The notes: generated from the sequence alone by a model not told the origin. Positions 1 through 6,080 are shown, numbered from the stretch's first letter. The stretch is DNA of 10,422 nucleotides from an uncultured Alphaproteobacteria bacterium (GCA_937950105.1 CALFEM010000385.1:1-10422); one strand, 5' to 3'. Numbers and translations are program-made.

Positions 1-270
1 GCCGTGTGCGTGGCGATGCCGGCGGCCGCGGAGAAAGCCCGCCAGCGCCCACAGCGTCAGCAGGCCGAGCACGAAGGTCGCGGCCATGTAGGCGAGCGCG
101 ATGCCGGTCGGCTCCAGGTTTTGCACACCGGTCGCGGCGTCGTAGCAGCGGCCCCAGGCGTCGGCGCAGGCCTGCCAGGCGATCCAGCGGCCGTAGAGCA
201 GATAGGCCGAAACCGCGGCAATCGCGGCAAAGGCGAGGAACAGCACGGAGTAGAACAGCCGACGCAGCAC
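1..270 (-). CDS. Two-helix membrane protein, 3' end cut off by the window
   Basis: I do not recognise this protein. On the minus strand an open frame starts at GTG (268-270), with a GGGAGG ribosome binding site 5 bases upstream, and runs 90 codons without a stop to the window edge. Two hydrophobic segments are visible: residues about 5-25 ([19 protein letters not shown]), and about 57-80 ([21 protein letters not shown]). A loop of about 30 residues between them carries two cysteines (ACADAWGRC). The last visible residues are basic and histidine-rich ([10 protein letters not shown]). No in-frame ATG lies just upstream, which supports the GTG start. It diverges from the enoyl-CoA hydratase gene, leaving 89 bases between the starts. 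The good ribosome binding site and the coherent membrane topology make a real gene likely. Its function is unknown. Confidence 0.6.
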   Translation of the reverse strand, partial: MLRRLFYSVLFLAFAAIAAVSAYLLYGRWIAWQACADAWGRCYDAATGVQNLEPTGIALAYMAATFVLGLLTLWALAGFLRGRRHRHAHG

Positions 271-359
271 GGGCGCCTCCCACGGACACGAAGAACCAGC
301 CGGAACGGGCGCGCGCAATGACGCCGACGCGCCGCCCAGCAACAAGGAGAAAAGCGAGC

Positions 360-1133
360 ATGGCCTTTCAGAACATCATTGTCGAGACGAAGGACAAGGT
401 CGGTCTCATCACGCTTAACAGACCGCAAGCGCTGAACGCCCTCAACAGCGCCCTCGTCGCAGAGCTGAACCAGGCCGTCGACGCCTTCGAGGCCGATCCG
501 AACATCGGCGCCATCGTCATCACCGGCTCGGACAAGGCATTCGCCGCCGGCGCCGACATCAAGGAGATGCAGGCGAAGACCTATCAGGAGGTCTACACCG
601 AGGACTTCATCTCGAGCTGGGAGCGGCTGACGCGTTCGAGGAAGCCGGTGATCGCGGCGGTGGCCGGCTTCGCGCTGGGCGGCGGCTGCGAACTTGCCAT
701 GATGTGCGACTTCATCATCGCCGCGGATACCGCGAAGTTCGGTCAGCCCGAGATCACGCTCGGCATCATGCCGGGTGCGGGCGGCACGCAGCGTCTGACG
801 CGCTTCGTCGGCAAGTCGAAGGCGATGGAGATGTGCCTGACCGGGCGCATGATGGACGCGGCCGAAGCCGAGCGGGCGGGGCTCGTATCGCGCGTCGTGC
901 CGGCCGCCGATCTGATGGCCGAAGCGCTGAAGGCGGCTGGCAAGATCGCCGCCATGTCGCTGCCCGCCGTCATGATGACGAAAGAGACCATCAACCGCGC
1001 CTACGAGACGACGCTCAGTGAAGGCGTGCGTTTCGAGCGGCGCGTGTTCCACGCCATGTTCGCGACCGAGGACCAGAAGGAAGGCATGGCGGCCTTCGCC
1101 GAGAAGCGCAAGCCCGCCTTCAGGAACCGCTGA
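360..1133 (+). CDS. Enoyl-CoA hydratase (crotonase family), 257 aa
   Basis: This soluble enzyme probably adds water to trans-2-enoyl-CoA, giving 3-hydroxyacyl-CoA, in fatty-acid beta-oxidation or a related acyl-CoA pathway. The 257 residues span the whole crotonase fold. The oxyanion-hole segments are FAAGADI (Ala65) and ALGGGCE (Gly108). Both catalytic glutamates of true hydratases are present: Glu111 in GGGCELAM and Glu131 in [19 protein letters not shown], at the 20-residue spacing seen in rat mitochondrial hydratase (Glu144/Glu164). The start is the ATG at 360, with AAGGAG about 10 bases upstream and the family-typical beginning MAFQNIIVE. The frame stays open further upstream, but that part does not look like crotonase. 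An enoyl-CoA hydratase near rpsT and dnaA is, from memory, common in Rhizobiales. Family assignment is secure; the exact substrate is not. Confidence 0.93.
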   Translation: MAFQNIIVETKDKVGLITLNRPQALNALNSALVAELNQAVDAFEADPNIGAIVITGSDKAFAAGADIKEMQAKTYQEVYTEDFISSWERLTRSRKPVIAAVAGFALGGGCELAMMCDFIIAADTAKFGQPEITLGIMPGAGGTQRLTRFVGKSKAMEMCLTGRMMDAAEAERAGLVSRVVPAADLMAEALKAAGKIAAMSLPAVMMTKETINRAYETTLSEGVRFERRVFHAMFATEDQKEGMAAFAEKRKPAFRNR

Positions 1134-1160
1134 CGCAGCCCGCACGATAGCGAAATGCCA

Positions 1161-1188
1161 AGGGCGCCGCTCCCGCGGGTGGCGCCCT
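1161..1188. terminator. Hairpin between converging genes, probable bidirectional terminator
   Basis: AGGGCGCC (1161-1168) pairs perfectly with GGCGCCCT (1181-1188) around a 12-base loop that itself contains the palindrome CCCGCGGG. It begins 28 bases after the stop of the hydratase and ends 11 bases before the stop of the converging membrane-protein gene. That position suits termination in both directions. The T-rich tail is weak (TCTCT on the plus strand), so the call rests on the stem and the position. Confidence 0.6.
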
Positions 1189-1199
1189 CTCTGCGGGCG

Positions 1200-1820
1200 C
1201 TACGCCGATTGCTGGCGTGTGGTGATTTCGCCGTGCGTGCGCCACGCGATCAACGACAGCGCGATCACGGCAAGGCCTCCGACGAGGAACACGTGGTTCG
1301 CCGCCCAGTCCTGCTTGCCGGCCCATAGCTTGCCCGCCGAGACGAGGAACACCAGCCCGCCGGCGGCGGCCGCCGCGTGAGCGAGCGTGACGCCGTTAAG
1401 CATGTTCAGGCCCTTGGCCGTGCGCATCGGAAAGCCGGCGTCTCCGAGCTTGTGCACGAGCAGCAGCAGGAGCGCCGCGATCAGCGTCATGCCGGAGCCG
1501 TATTGCCAGCCGTGCTGCCAACGCAGTCCGGAGAGCGAGTAGACCGCGAGCAGTGTCACGCGGCCCCACGCATAGACGAGCCCGATCAGGCGGGCGTCGC
1601 GCCGCGCGGCATGCACCGGCGCTTCGGTATCGGCGAGCTTCTCGCGCGGCCAGCGGCCGAGGTCGTTGATGCGCCATGCGATCGCGACGAGCACGAGCGC
1701 GAAGGCCGATGCCGCCAGGATCGATACGGCTTGCGCGTTCACGCTCGCCGCCCACGTCATGCAGCCGGCGGTGGCCGCCAGCAGCGCCATGAGCACCGGG
1801 ATCATAGGCTGCAGAGACAT
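1200..1820 (-). CDS. Six-helix membrane protein, paralogue B of a tandem pair (206 aa)
   Basis: I do not recognise a named family. The start is ATG at 1818-1820, with GGGAGT just upstream; the stop is TAG. Hydrophobic segments lie at about residues 5-24, 30-50, 79-97, 109-125, 141-162 and 175-194, so it is an integral inner-membrane protein. It resembles the gene just upstream (1856-2485): both have A-R-x-x-GLVYxWG at residues 76-86, K-L at 164-165, and a Q-DWAA motif before the last helix (170-174 here, 174-178 in the other). Only 35 bases separate them on the same strand, so they are very likely one operon that arose by duplication. No catalytic, metal-binding or transporter signature is visible. 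The coding call is firm; the function is unknown. Confidence 0.85.
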   Translation of the reverse strand: MSLQPMIPVLMALLAATAGCMTWAASVNAQAVSILAASAFALVLVAIAWRINDLGRWPREKLADTEAPVHAARRDARLIGLVYAWGRVTLLAVYSLSGLRWQHGWQYGSGMTLIAALLLLLVHKLGDAGFPMRTAKGLNMLNGVTLAHAAAAAGGLVFLVSAGKLWAGKQDWAANHVFLVGGLAVIALSLIAWRTHGEITTRQQSA

Positions 1821-1855
1821 GTTACTCCCGCGTCTGCTCGACCGGCCGCGCCGCC

Positions 1856-2485
1856 TCAGGCCGCCTCGACCGGAGCGTCCTTGCGCGCCACCCAGAGAGC
1901 AAACCCGGAGATGAGCGCGAGTGCGACGGCGCCGAAGAAGAAGATGTTCTGCGCCGCCCAGTCCTGATGGTTGGGATTGTAGTAGCGGGTGAGCTTGTTA
2001 TCGACCAGCATGCCGACGATGGCGATGACCATGCCGATCAGCTGCGCCCACGTCAGGTAGTTGCCGACCGACAGCATGGCCGCGTCCGTGCGGCCTGCGG
2101 CGGCGTCGCGCGCCAGCATGTTCGAGTAGGCGACGCACAGCGTACCCGCGGTCGCGAACGCCGCGAGGAAATGCCACCACTCGTGCCAGTGCAACACGAG
2201 CCCGTAGGTGAGTGCGATGCCGAGGGCGCCCCAGATATAGACGAGGCCCATGTTGCGCGCGGTGACGGACGCGATCTGCGTCTTGGAGGCGCCGCTGGCG
2301 CGCTGCTTGACGTTCTCGAAAATCGCGACGAGCGCGATGCCGACGCTGACGAGACCGGTCATGACCATATGCAGCACCGCGGCGCGGGCTCCGGCGGCGA
2401 TGACCATCGCCGAGAGGCTGAGGGTGATCAGGACGCCCCAGATGATGAGCGACGCCGTATCCATTTCTGTCTTTTCTGTCGTCAT
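1856..2485 (-). CDS. Six-helix membrane protein, paralogue A of a tandem pair (209 aa)
   Basis: This is an integral membrane protein of unknown function and the first gene of a two-gene minus-strand operon. ATG at 2483-2485 is preferred because GAGG lies about 10 bases upstream and the protein then begins with a short charged stretch (MTTEKTEMD) followed at once by a membrane segment. An upstream extension of the frame is not hydrophobic and looks non-coding. Likely helices are at about residues 11-31, 36-56, 79-98, 103-123, 143-162 and 179-199. A histidine- and tryptophan-rich patch (LHWHEWWHF, 98-106) joins helices 3 and 4; this could bind a ligand or metal, but paralogue B has only a reduced version (RWQHGW). 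Shared motifs are AR-x-x-GLVYxWG (76-86) and QDWAA (174-178). Confidence 0.85.
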   Translation of the reverse strand: MTTEKTEMDTASLIIWGVLITLSLSAMVIAAGARAAVLHMVMTGLVSVGIALVAIFENVKQRASGASKTQIASVTARNMGLVYIWGALGIALTYGLVLHWHEWWHFLAAFATAGTLCVAYSNMLARDAAAGRTDAAMLSVGNYLTWAQLIGMVIAIVGMLVDNKLTRYYNPNHQDWAAQNIFFFGAVALALISGFALWVARKDAPVEAA

Positions 2486-2772
2486 GCGCCTGACCTCGGT
2501 CGGTTGTTGGGGGCGTTCAGCGCCTTGCCAGCGGCTGGGGAGCTGTGTCGCGGGGCTCGATCTCTGCATCGGCCATGGTTGAGAGGCCGTGAAGGTTGAC
2601 ATATTCCGCCGCATTTTACGCGATTCACGGTTACTGGCAGAACCTGTTCGATACGTGGCCGGGGGGCGGTGTGGATGAAGGTCGTCCATCCTTGACGCTG
2701 CCGGAAGGGGCCGAGGCAGCCAGACCGTGGCCGCAGGTAGCACTTGCCGGCGGTTGCAGTCGATTCGTGGCG
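2486..2772. other. Gene-free stretch between the membrane operon and the rpsT promoter
   Basis: These 287 bases separate the divergent paralogue A and rpsT. I see no convincing gene: frames that stay open start at TTG or run into rpsT and do not look like protein. An AT-richer patch at 2596-2632 begins with a perfect -35 hexamer TTGACA (2596-2601), but the matching -10 position (CGCGAT) is poor. GATTC (GANTC, the CcrM methylation site of alphaproteobacteria) occurs at 2622-2626 and 2762-2766. The minus-strand operon promoter must lie here, but I could not place it. Confidence 0.5.
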
Positions 2773-2801
2773 TTGACCCGGAGCGGGTCGTTGGCTATAC
2801 G
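2773..2801 (+). promoter_or_regulatory. Sigma-70-type promoter of rpsT
   Basis: TTGACC (-35, 2773-2778) and TATACG (-10, 2796-2801) are separated by exactly 17 bases. This is the best housekeeping promoter match I found in the window. It would give a 5' leader of about 110 bases before rpsT. Ribosomal protein S20 represses its own translation in E. coli, so a long leader is compatible with such control, but I see no specific S20-binding structure. Confidence 0.55.
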
Positions 2802-2916
2802 TCGCCGCAAACCCGCTCGGGACGCTCGTCTCGGGCGTCGCTGTGTTTTGCGCGCCCCGGCATTCGTTCGCGGCGCGGTAATCGAGTTGGAACGGAACCG
2901 GGCAAGGGAGCCATAG

Positions 2917-3183
2917 ATGGCAAATACGAAGTCGGCGAAGAAGGCCGTGCGCAGGATCGCGCGTGAGACTGAAGTGAACAAGGCGCGCCGCACGCGCGTG
3001 CGCTCCGAGGTCCGCAAGGTCGAGGAAGCGATCGCGTCCGGCAAGAAGGGCGACGCCGTCGCGGCGCTCAAGGTCGCCGAGCCGCTGCTCGTCCGTACCG
3101 CGCAGAAGGGCGTGCTGCACAAGCGCACCGCCAGCCGCAAGGTTTCGCGCCTCGCCGCGCGCGTCACGGCAATGGCGGATTGA
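2917..3183 (+). CDS. rpsT: 30S ribosomal protein S20, 88 aa
   Basis: S20 binds 16S rRNA in the body of the small ribosomal subunit and helps it assemble. The 88-residue length is typical. The start [17 protein letters not shown], the very high Lys/Arg content, and the conserved stretch around [20 protein letters not shown] near the C-terminus identify it. The ATG has GGGAG 8 bases upstream, and a second stop (TAG) follows the TGA directly. It is probably transcribed alone from the promoter at 2773-2801. In many Rhizobiales rpsT sits just before dnaA; here about 600 bases and a rhodanese gene lie between them. Confidence 0.97.
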   Translation: MANTKSAKKAVRRIARETEVNKARRTRVRSEVRKVEEAIASGKKGDAVAALKVAEPLLVRTAQKGVLHKRTASRKVSRLAARVTAMAD

Positions 3184-3361
3184 TAGCCGGCGCCGCCTCT
3201 TCGGAGCGCGCGTGTTATGTTCGCCACACGCAAGTCGGTCCGGGCGCCCGCAGGCGATGTGAGTTGAACGAGCGTAAGCTGCGGATTCGTCGGCGCTAGG
3301 GGCCTTCTGCAGCGCACAACAGGTCGCTTCCGGCAGCCGCGGCCAGCTCGGAAAAATGCAT

Positions 3362-3393
3362 CGAACGGCGTCTCCCCGAGGAGGCGCCGTTCG
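3362..3393. terminator. 14-bp hairpin, probable terminator after rpsT
   Basis: CGAACGGCG-T-CTCC (3362-3375) pairs with GGAG-G-CGCCGTTCG (3380-3393) around the loop CCGA. This gives 14 consecutive pairs including one T-G wobble, among the most stable hairpins in the window. On the plus strand the tail is weak (TCGTCGTTTC). On the minus strand a run of five T follows a few bases after the stem (complement of GGAAAAATGCAT), so it could stop transcription from either side. It lies 178 bases after the rpsT stop, so it may end a long rpsT 3' leader or a separate small RNA. Confidence 0.6.
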
Positions 3394-3444
3394 TCGTTTC
3401 AGCGGCTATGACGAGCGGCTTTTTCCCCAATCGCCTCAACGGGA

Positions 3445-3466
3445 TTCTCCACAGCTCTGTGGATTG
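3445..3466. promoter_or_regulatory. Inverted pair of DnaA-box-like sites
   Basis: TTCTCCACA (3445-3453, plus) matches the consensus TTATCCACA at 8 of 9 positions. TGTGGATTG (3458-3466) reads CAATCCACA on the minus strand, 7 of 9. Four bases separate the boxes and their inner parts form the inverted repeat TCCACAG/CTGTGGA. A GATTC methylation site (3443-3447) overlaps the first box. This may be DnaA binding for autoregulation or part of an origin. The matches are imperfect and no binding evidence exists. Confidence 0.45.
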
Positions 3467-3544
3467 TTGCGGGTGTCGGAAAGGCCCGATTGGCGCGGGT
3501 TTCTCTGATTTCCCGCACATTAGGCGGGCTTGCGCCGCAAGCGC

Positions 3545-3559
3545 TTAACGGTTAGTTAA
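3545..3559. promoter_or_regulatory. CtrA-type box TTAA-N7-TTAA
   Basis: The sequence TTAACGGTTAGTTAA is an exact match to TTAA-N7-TTAA, the recognition site of the alphaproteobacterial cell-cycle regulator CtrA. TTAA is rare in this GC-rich window, so a chance pair at exactly 7 bases is unlikely. In Caulobacter CtrA binds such sites in the origin and represses initiation. Here the box lies about 90 bases after the DnaA-like pair and 220 bases before the rhodanese start. It also forms a 5-bp inverted repeat (TTAAC/GTTAA), so another dimeric regulator is possible. Confidence 0.5.
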
Positions 3560-3779
3560 TCCCCTACAGGGCCGGCCGGTTTCCCACAGTCAGGGACACA
3601 GGTTTTCACCTACCCGCCGCAGCCCGCGTGTGTGTTGTCGCGTAGCTCAACCCGTATCCCGTGTATGCGTTTGTTCGAGGGGGGCGTCGGCCGCAGGGCC
3701 GGACCTCAGCGGATGGGGTTTTGGCGTTTCGATCGCGTTGGTCGGATCGCGCCGGTTACGCAGTTGCAGGAGTTGACGA

Positions 3780-4223
3780 GTGGACCAAACAAGCGTCGTG
3801 AGCATCGAGGACGTCTCTGTGACGGATGTCTGGGACCGCCTTGCGAGCGACGCCAAGTCTGTTCTGATCGATGTGCGGACTCGAGCAGAATGGGCTTACG
3901 TGGGCCTGCCCGACCTCAGCGGGATCGGCAAGCAGGTCATGATGGTCGAGTGGCAGACCTTCCCCGACAACCGGATCGATCCGGGTTTCGTCGCGAACAT
4001 GAAGGAGGCGCTCGACGCGGCCGGTGTGGAGAAGGGTGCGGAGCTGTTCTTCATTTGCCGGTCGGGAGGCCGCAGCCGCATGGCGGCGGTTGTTATGGTG
4101 GAAGCGGGGTATGCGTGCTGCCGTAACGTAGCGCAAGGCTTCGAGGGACCCCTCGACGCCGCGCGCCATAGAGGGCGGGTCAGCGGCTGGAAGGTCGCCG
4201 GGCTGCCGTGGGTGCAGGGGTAG
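3780..4223 (+). CDS. Single-domain rhodanese-like sulfurtransferase, 147 aa
   Basis: This small cytoplasmic protein is a one-domain rhodanese; such proteins carry sulfane sulfur on a cysteine persulfide and pass it to acceptors. The N-terminal half has the family motif VLIDVRTRAEW (28-38). The active-site loop is CRSGGRS, with catalytic Cys93 and Arg98, following the strand ELFFI. The C-terminal part (NVAQGFEGPLD, then GWKVAGLPW) is typical of a bacterial subgroup. All catalytic features are intact. The start is GTG at 3780, with GGAG about 9 bases upstream; no better ATG is available. The stop is TAG. It lies 123 bases before dnaA on the same strand, so it could share a promoter with dnaA, but a hairpin lies between them. 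The physiological acceptor and any link to replication are unknown. Confidence 0.9.
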   Translation: MDQTSVVSIEDVSVTDVWDRLASDAKSVLIDVRTRAEWAYVGLPDLSGIGKQVMMVEWQTFPDNRIDPGFVANMKEALDAAGVEKGAELFFICRSGGRSRMAAVVMVEAGYACCRNVAQGFEGPLDAARHRGRVSGWKVAGLPWVQG

Positions 4224-4254
4224 CACCCTTTCGCTTGGTTCGAATGACGAGAGA

Positions 4255-4306
4255 CGAACGACGTCCGAAGGAGGCTTCGGACGCGACGGGAGTTCTTTGT
4301 CGTTCG
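4255..4306 (+). terminator. Nested hairpin between rhodanese and dnaA: terminator or dnaA leader element
   Basis: The inner stem CGTCCGAAG (4262-4270) pairs perfectly with CTTCGGACG (4275-4283) around GAGG. The outer arms CGAACGAC (4255-4262) and GTCGTTCG (4299-4306) also pair perfectly, sharing one base with the inner stem. The sequence after the inner stem includes TTCTTT, so it may terminate the rhodanese transcript. It may instead be a leader structure for dnaA: it ends 40 bases before the dnaA ATG, and a purine stretch AGGAGGG (4311-4317) follows directly. Confidence 0.5.
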
Positions 4307-4346
4307 CGCCAGGAGGGCAAGTCGAAAGAGTAAGAGGGACACGTTC

Positions 4347-4706
4347 ATGCAGAGCATTGAAAAGGCGGGGGCGGCCGTCATGGCCAAGGCGGCCGGGGGT
4401 GAGCGGCTTGGAGAGCGGATCGAGGAGGGCGCGCGTGCGGCGAGCCGTACCGAAATCGCGGTTCAGCCGGCAGACGGGCGGGGTCTCAAGGCGCGCGCGA
4501 TGCTGCGGGCGCAGCTCGGAGAGGAGATCTTCTCGAGCTGGTTCAACACACTGGAGTTCGATTCCTTCGATGGCGTGACGGTGCAGGTCTCGGTGCCCGT
4601 GAAGTTCCTGCGCAACTGGATCCAGAACCATTACGAGGATGTGCTCCTCACCTGCTGCAAGGCCGAGTTCAAGGGCGCCAGCCGCGTCGACGTGGTGCTG
4701 CGCTAG
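4347..4706 (+). CDS. dnaA: DnaA, N-terminal part (domain I), ended early by an amber codon (119 aa)
   Basis: This is the 5' part of the replication initiator gene. ATG at 4347 has GAGGG 8 bases upstream; an in-frame ATG at 4380 (MAKAAGG) is an alternative. Residues 1-45 are a variable, charged leader. Residues about 46-119 form DnaA domain I, which in other bacteria binds DnaB helicase and promotes self-assembly: note ARAMLRAQLGEEIFSSWF, VSVPVKFLRNWIQNHY and VDVVLR. The frame then meets TAG at 4704-4706, where a full DnaA would continue into the flexible domain II. On its own this fragment has no ATPase or DNA-binding domain and could not initiate replication. Expression of domain I alone, readthrough into the second part, pseudogenisation, and a base-calling error are all possible. 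Confidence 0.85.
   Translation: MQSIEKAGAAVMAKAAGGERLGERIEEGARAASRTEIAVQPADGRGLKARAMLRAQLGEEIFSSWFNTLEFDSFDGVTVQVSVPVKFLRNWIQNHYEDVLLTCCKAEFKGASRVDVVLR
4704..4706 (+). other. In-frame amber codon inside dnaA
   Basis: TAG in the context CTG CGC TAG CCG GGC interrupts the dnaA frame at codon 120. The frame after it (PGTVKPQTAAADPG and on) is the same as before it, so no insertion or deletion is involved. A single C-to-T change from CAG (Gln) would explain it, giving LRQPGTVK, which is ordinary linker sequence. TAG ends the rhodanese gene and the 206-aa membrane-protein gene, so it is read as stop in this genome. The base following TAG is C, but I see no stem or other known readthrough signal next to it. 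Confidence 0.9.
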
Positions 4707-4748
4707 CCGGGCACGGTCAAGCCGCAGACAGCGGCCGCCGATCCGGGG

Positions 4749-5912
4749 TTGCGCCGCAACGGCGATGCCCTGCCCGCTCCGAGCGAGCACACGCAGCGTC
4801 CGGTGCCGGCGGCACAGATGCTGCCGATCGCACCCAACCCCGGCCGCACGCAGGTCGGTGGCTTCGAGGGTTCGCCGCTCGATCCGCGCTACACGTTCGA
4901 GACGTTCGTCGTCGGGCCCGCCAATCGCCTCGCACACGCGGGTGCGACGCAGGTGGCCGAGACGGTGATGTCGTCGAGCCCGGCGTTCAACCCACTCTAC
5001 ATCCATTCGTCGGTTGGCCTCGGCAAGACGCACCTGCTGCATGCCGTGGCGTGGGAGGTGAAGCGCCGCAACCCGGACGCGAGCATCCTTTATCTGACGG
5101 CCGAACGCTTCCGCTATCAGTTCGTCGAAGCGCTGCGCAGCCAGGACCCGCTGGCGTTCAAGGAAAAGTTCCGCTCGATCAACCTGCTGCTGATCGACGA
5201 CCTCGAGTTCATGCACGGCGAGAAGACCGAGCAGGAGTTCGATCACATCATCAACGCGCTGCTCGATGGTGGCCGTCAGGTGGTGGTGGCGTCGGCGCGC
5301 GCGCCGAACCACATCGATCGCCTCAACGAGCGCATGCGCACCCGCCTGCAGCGCGGCCTCGTCACCGAACTCGGTTCGCTCGACTACGATCTGCGCATCA
5401 AGGTGCTGGAAAAGCGGGTCGCCGAGAAGGTCGCTATCGACCGCTCGTTCCAGCTCTCGGCCGACGTCATGCAGTTGCTCGCCGAGCGGCTGACGGAGAA
5501 CGGCCGAGAACTCGAAGGCGCCGTGACGCGCCTCTACGCCAACTGGCAATACATGCGCACGCCCATCACGCTCGACATCGCCGAGACGGTGGTGCGCGAT
5601 CTGGTGCAGGGCATCGAGCCGCGCCGCATCAAGATCGAGGACATCCTGCGCATCGTCTCGCGGCACTTCGGCGTGTCCAAGGGCGACCTGCTCTCGCAGC
5701 GCCGGCACCGCTCGGTGGTGTGGCCGCGCCAGATCGGCATGTACCTCGCCAAGCAGATGACGGCGCGCTCGCTGCCCGAGATCGGACGGCGCTTCGGCAA
5801 CCGCGATCACACCACGGTCCTGCATGCGATCCGCAAGATCGAGGGGGAGATCAACGGCAATCCCCGTCTCCGCGACGAAATCGACGAGCTGAAGAAGCTG
5901 CTCAGCCACTGA
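4749..5912 (+). CDS. dnaA: DnaA, C-terminal part (AAA+ and DNA-binding domains)
   Basis: This continues the dnaA frame after the amber codon. The first possible starts are TTG 4749 and ATG 4818; neither has a convincing ribosome binding site. Numbered from TTG, domain III (AAA+ ATPase) begins near residue 45 (DPRYTFETFVVGPANRLA). Walker A is SSVGLGKTH (Lys93), Walker B LLLIDD (146-151), the arginine-finger region RMRTRL (195-200) and sensor 2 NGRELEGAV (251-259). Domain IV carries the DNA-binding signature GNRDHTTVLHA (350-360) and ends KKLLSH. It is complete and well conserved apart from the interruption, so decay is not advanced. Two departures from E. coli DnaA are SS for GG at the start of Walker A and Trp for Arg in VVWPRQ. 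With the N-terminal part the frame totals 521 codons, a normal length for this group. Confidence 0.88.
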   Translation: MRRNGDALPAPSEHTQRPVPAAQMLPIAPNPGRTQVGGFEGSPLDPRYTFETFVVGPANRLAHAGATQVAETVMSSSPAFNPLYIHSSVGLGKTHLLHAVAWEVKRRNPDASILYLTAERFRYQFVEALRSQDPLAFKEKFRSINLLLIDDLEFMHGEKTEQEFDHIINALLDGGRQVVVASARAPNHIDRLNERMRTRLQRGLVTELGSLDYDLRIKVLEKRVAEKVAIDRSFQLSADVMQLLAERLTENGRELEGAVTRLYANWQYMRTPITLDIAETVVRDLVQGIEPRRIKIEDILRIVSRHFGVSKGDLLSQRRHRSVVWPRQIGMYLAKQMTARSLPEIGRRFGNRDHTTVLHAIRKIEGEINGNPRLRDEIDELKKLLSH

Positions 5913-6043
5913 TTGGCGCGGCGTCGACGCAGTGACGAACAGAATGATCCGGGCCGGGCGTTGCAGTCGATCGCAGCGCTGCCTTGGATCGCAGGCCGGC
6001 GGCGGGAGAGGGCAAAATTGCCGCTGCCGGTCGAGCGGGGGCG

Positions 6044-6080
6044 GAGAGCGGTATCCTTCGGGGTGCCGCTCTCTTGTTTC
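6044..6080 (+). terminator. Intrinsic terminator with UUCG loop, downstream of dnaA
   Basis: GAGAGCGGTATCC (6044-6056) pairs with GGGTGCCGCTCTC (6061-6073) over 13 consecutive pairs, two of them T-G wobbles. The loop is TTCG closed by C-G, the especially stable cUUCGg tetraloop. TTGTTTC follows directly. It lies 131 bases after the dnaA stop and is the best intrinsic terminator in the window. It implies that dnaN has its own promoter in the next 255 bases. Confidence 0.8.

Larger units (their letters stand above)
3184..3779. other. Gene-free region upstream of rhodanese-dnaA: candidate replication-control region
   Basis: This 596-base stretch has no credible gene on either strand. It contains a weak hairpin GCGTGT/ACACGC (3210-3231), a long hairpin (3362-3393), an inverted pair of DnaA-box-like sites (3445-3466), a hairpin GCTTGC/GCAAGC (3528-3542), a CtrA-type box (3545-3559) inside a local AT-rich patch, and a third weak DnaA-box-like site TTTCCCACA (3580-3588, 7 of 9). 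GATTC sites lie at 3284-3288 and 3443-3447; the second overlaps a DnaA-like box. Such a mix marks either a chromosome origin or a cell-cycle-controlled dnaA promoter in alphaproteobacteria. In Caulobacter and Sinorhizobium the origin lies near hemE, which is not seen here, so origin function is only a possibility. Confidence 0.5.

Noticed and set aside
57..1145. A 362-residue minus-strand open frame opposite the first crotonase
   Set aside because: It is the antisense of a conserved enzyme and overlaps the better-supported GTG-started membrane gene in another frame.
2644..2653. GAAC-N2-GTTC-like sequence as a LexA site
   Set aside because: The spacing does not match the alphaproteobacterial direct repeat (GTTC-N7-GTTC) or the Gram-positive form (GAAC-N4-GTTC).
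2596..2916. A 106-residue plus-strand frame ahead of rpsT starting at TTG
   Set aside because: It has no ribosome binding site, spans the rpsT promoter, and its sequence has no protein-like pattern.
4704..4706. General reassignment of TAG to an amino acid
   Set aside because: TAG is the normal stop of the rhodanese gene (4221-4223) and of the 206-aa membrane-protein gene, which end at family-typical or sensible places.
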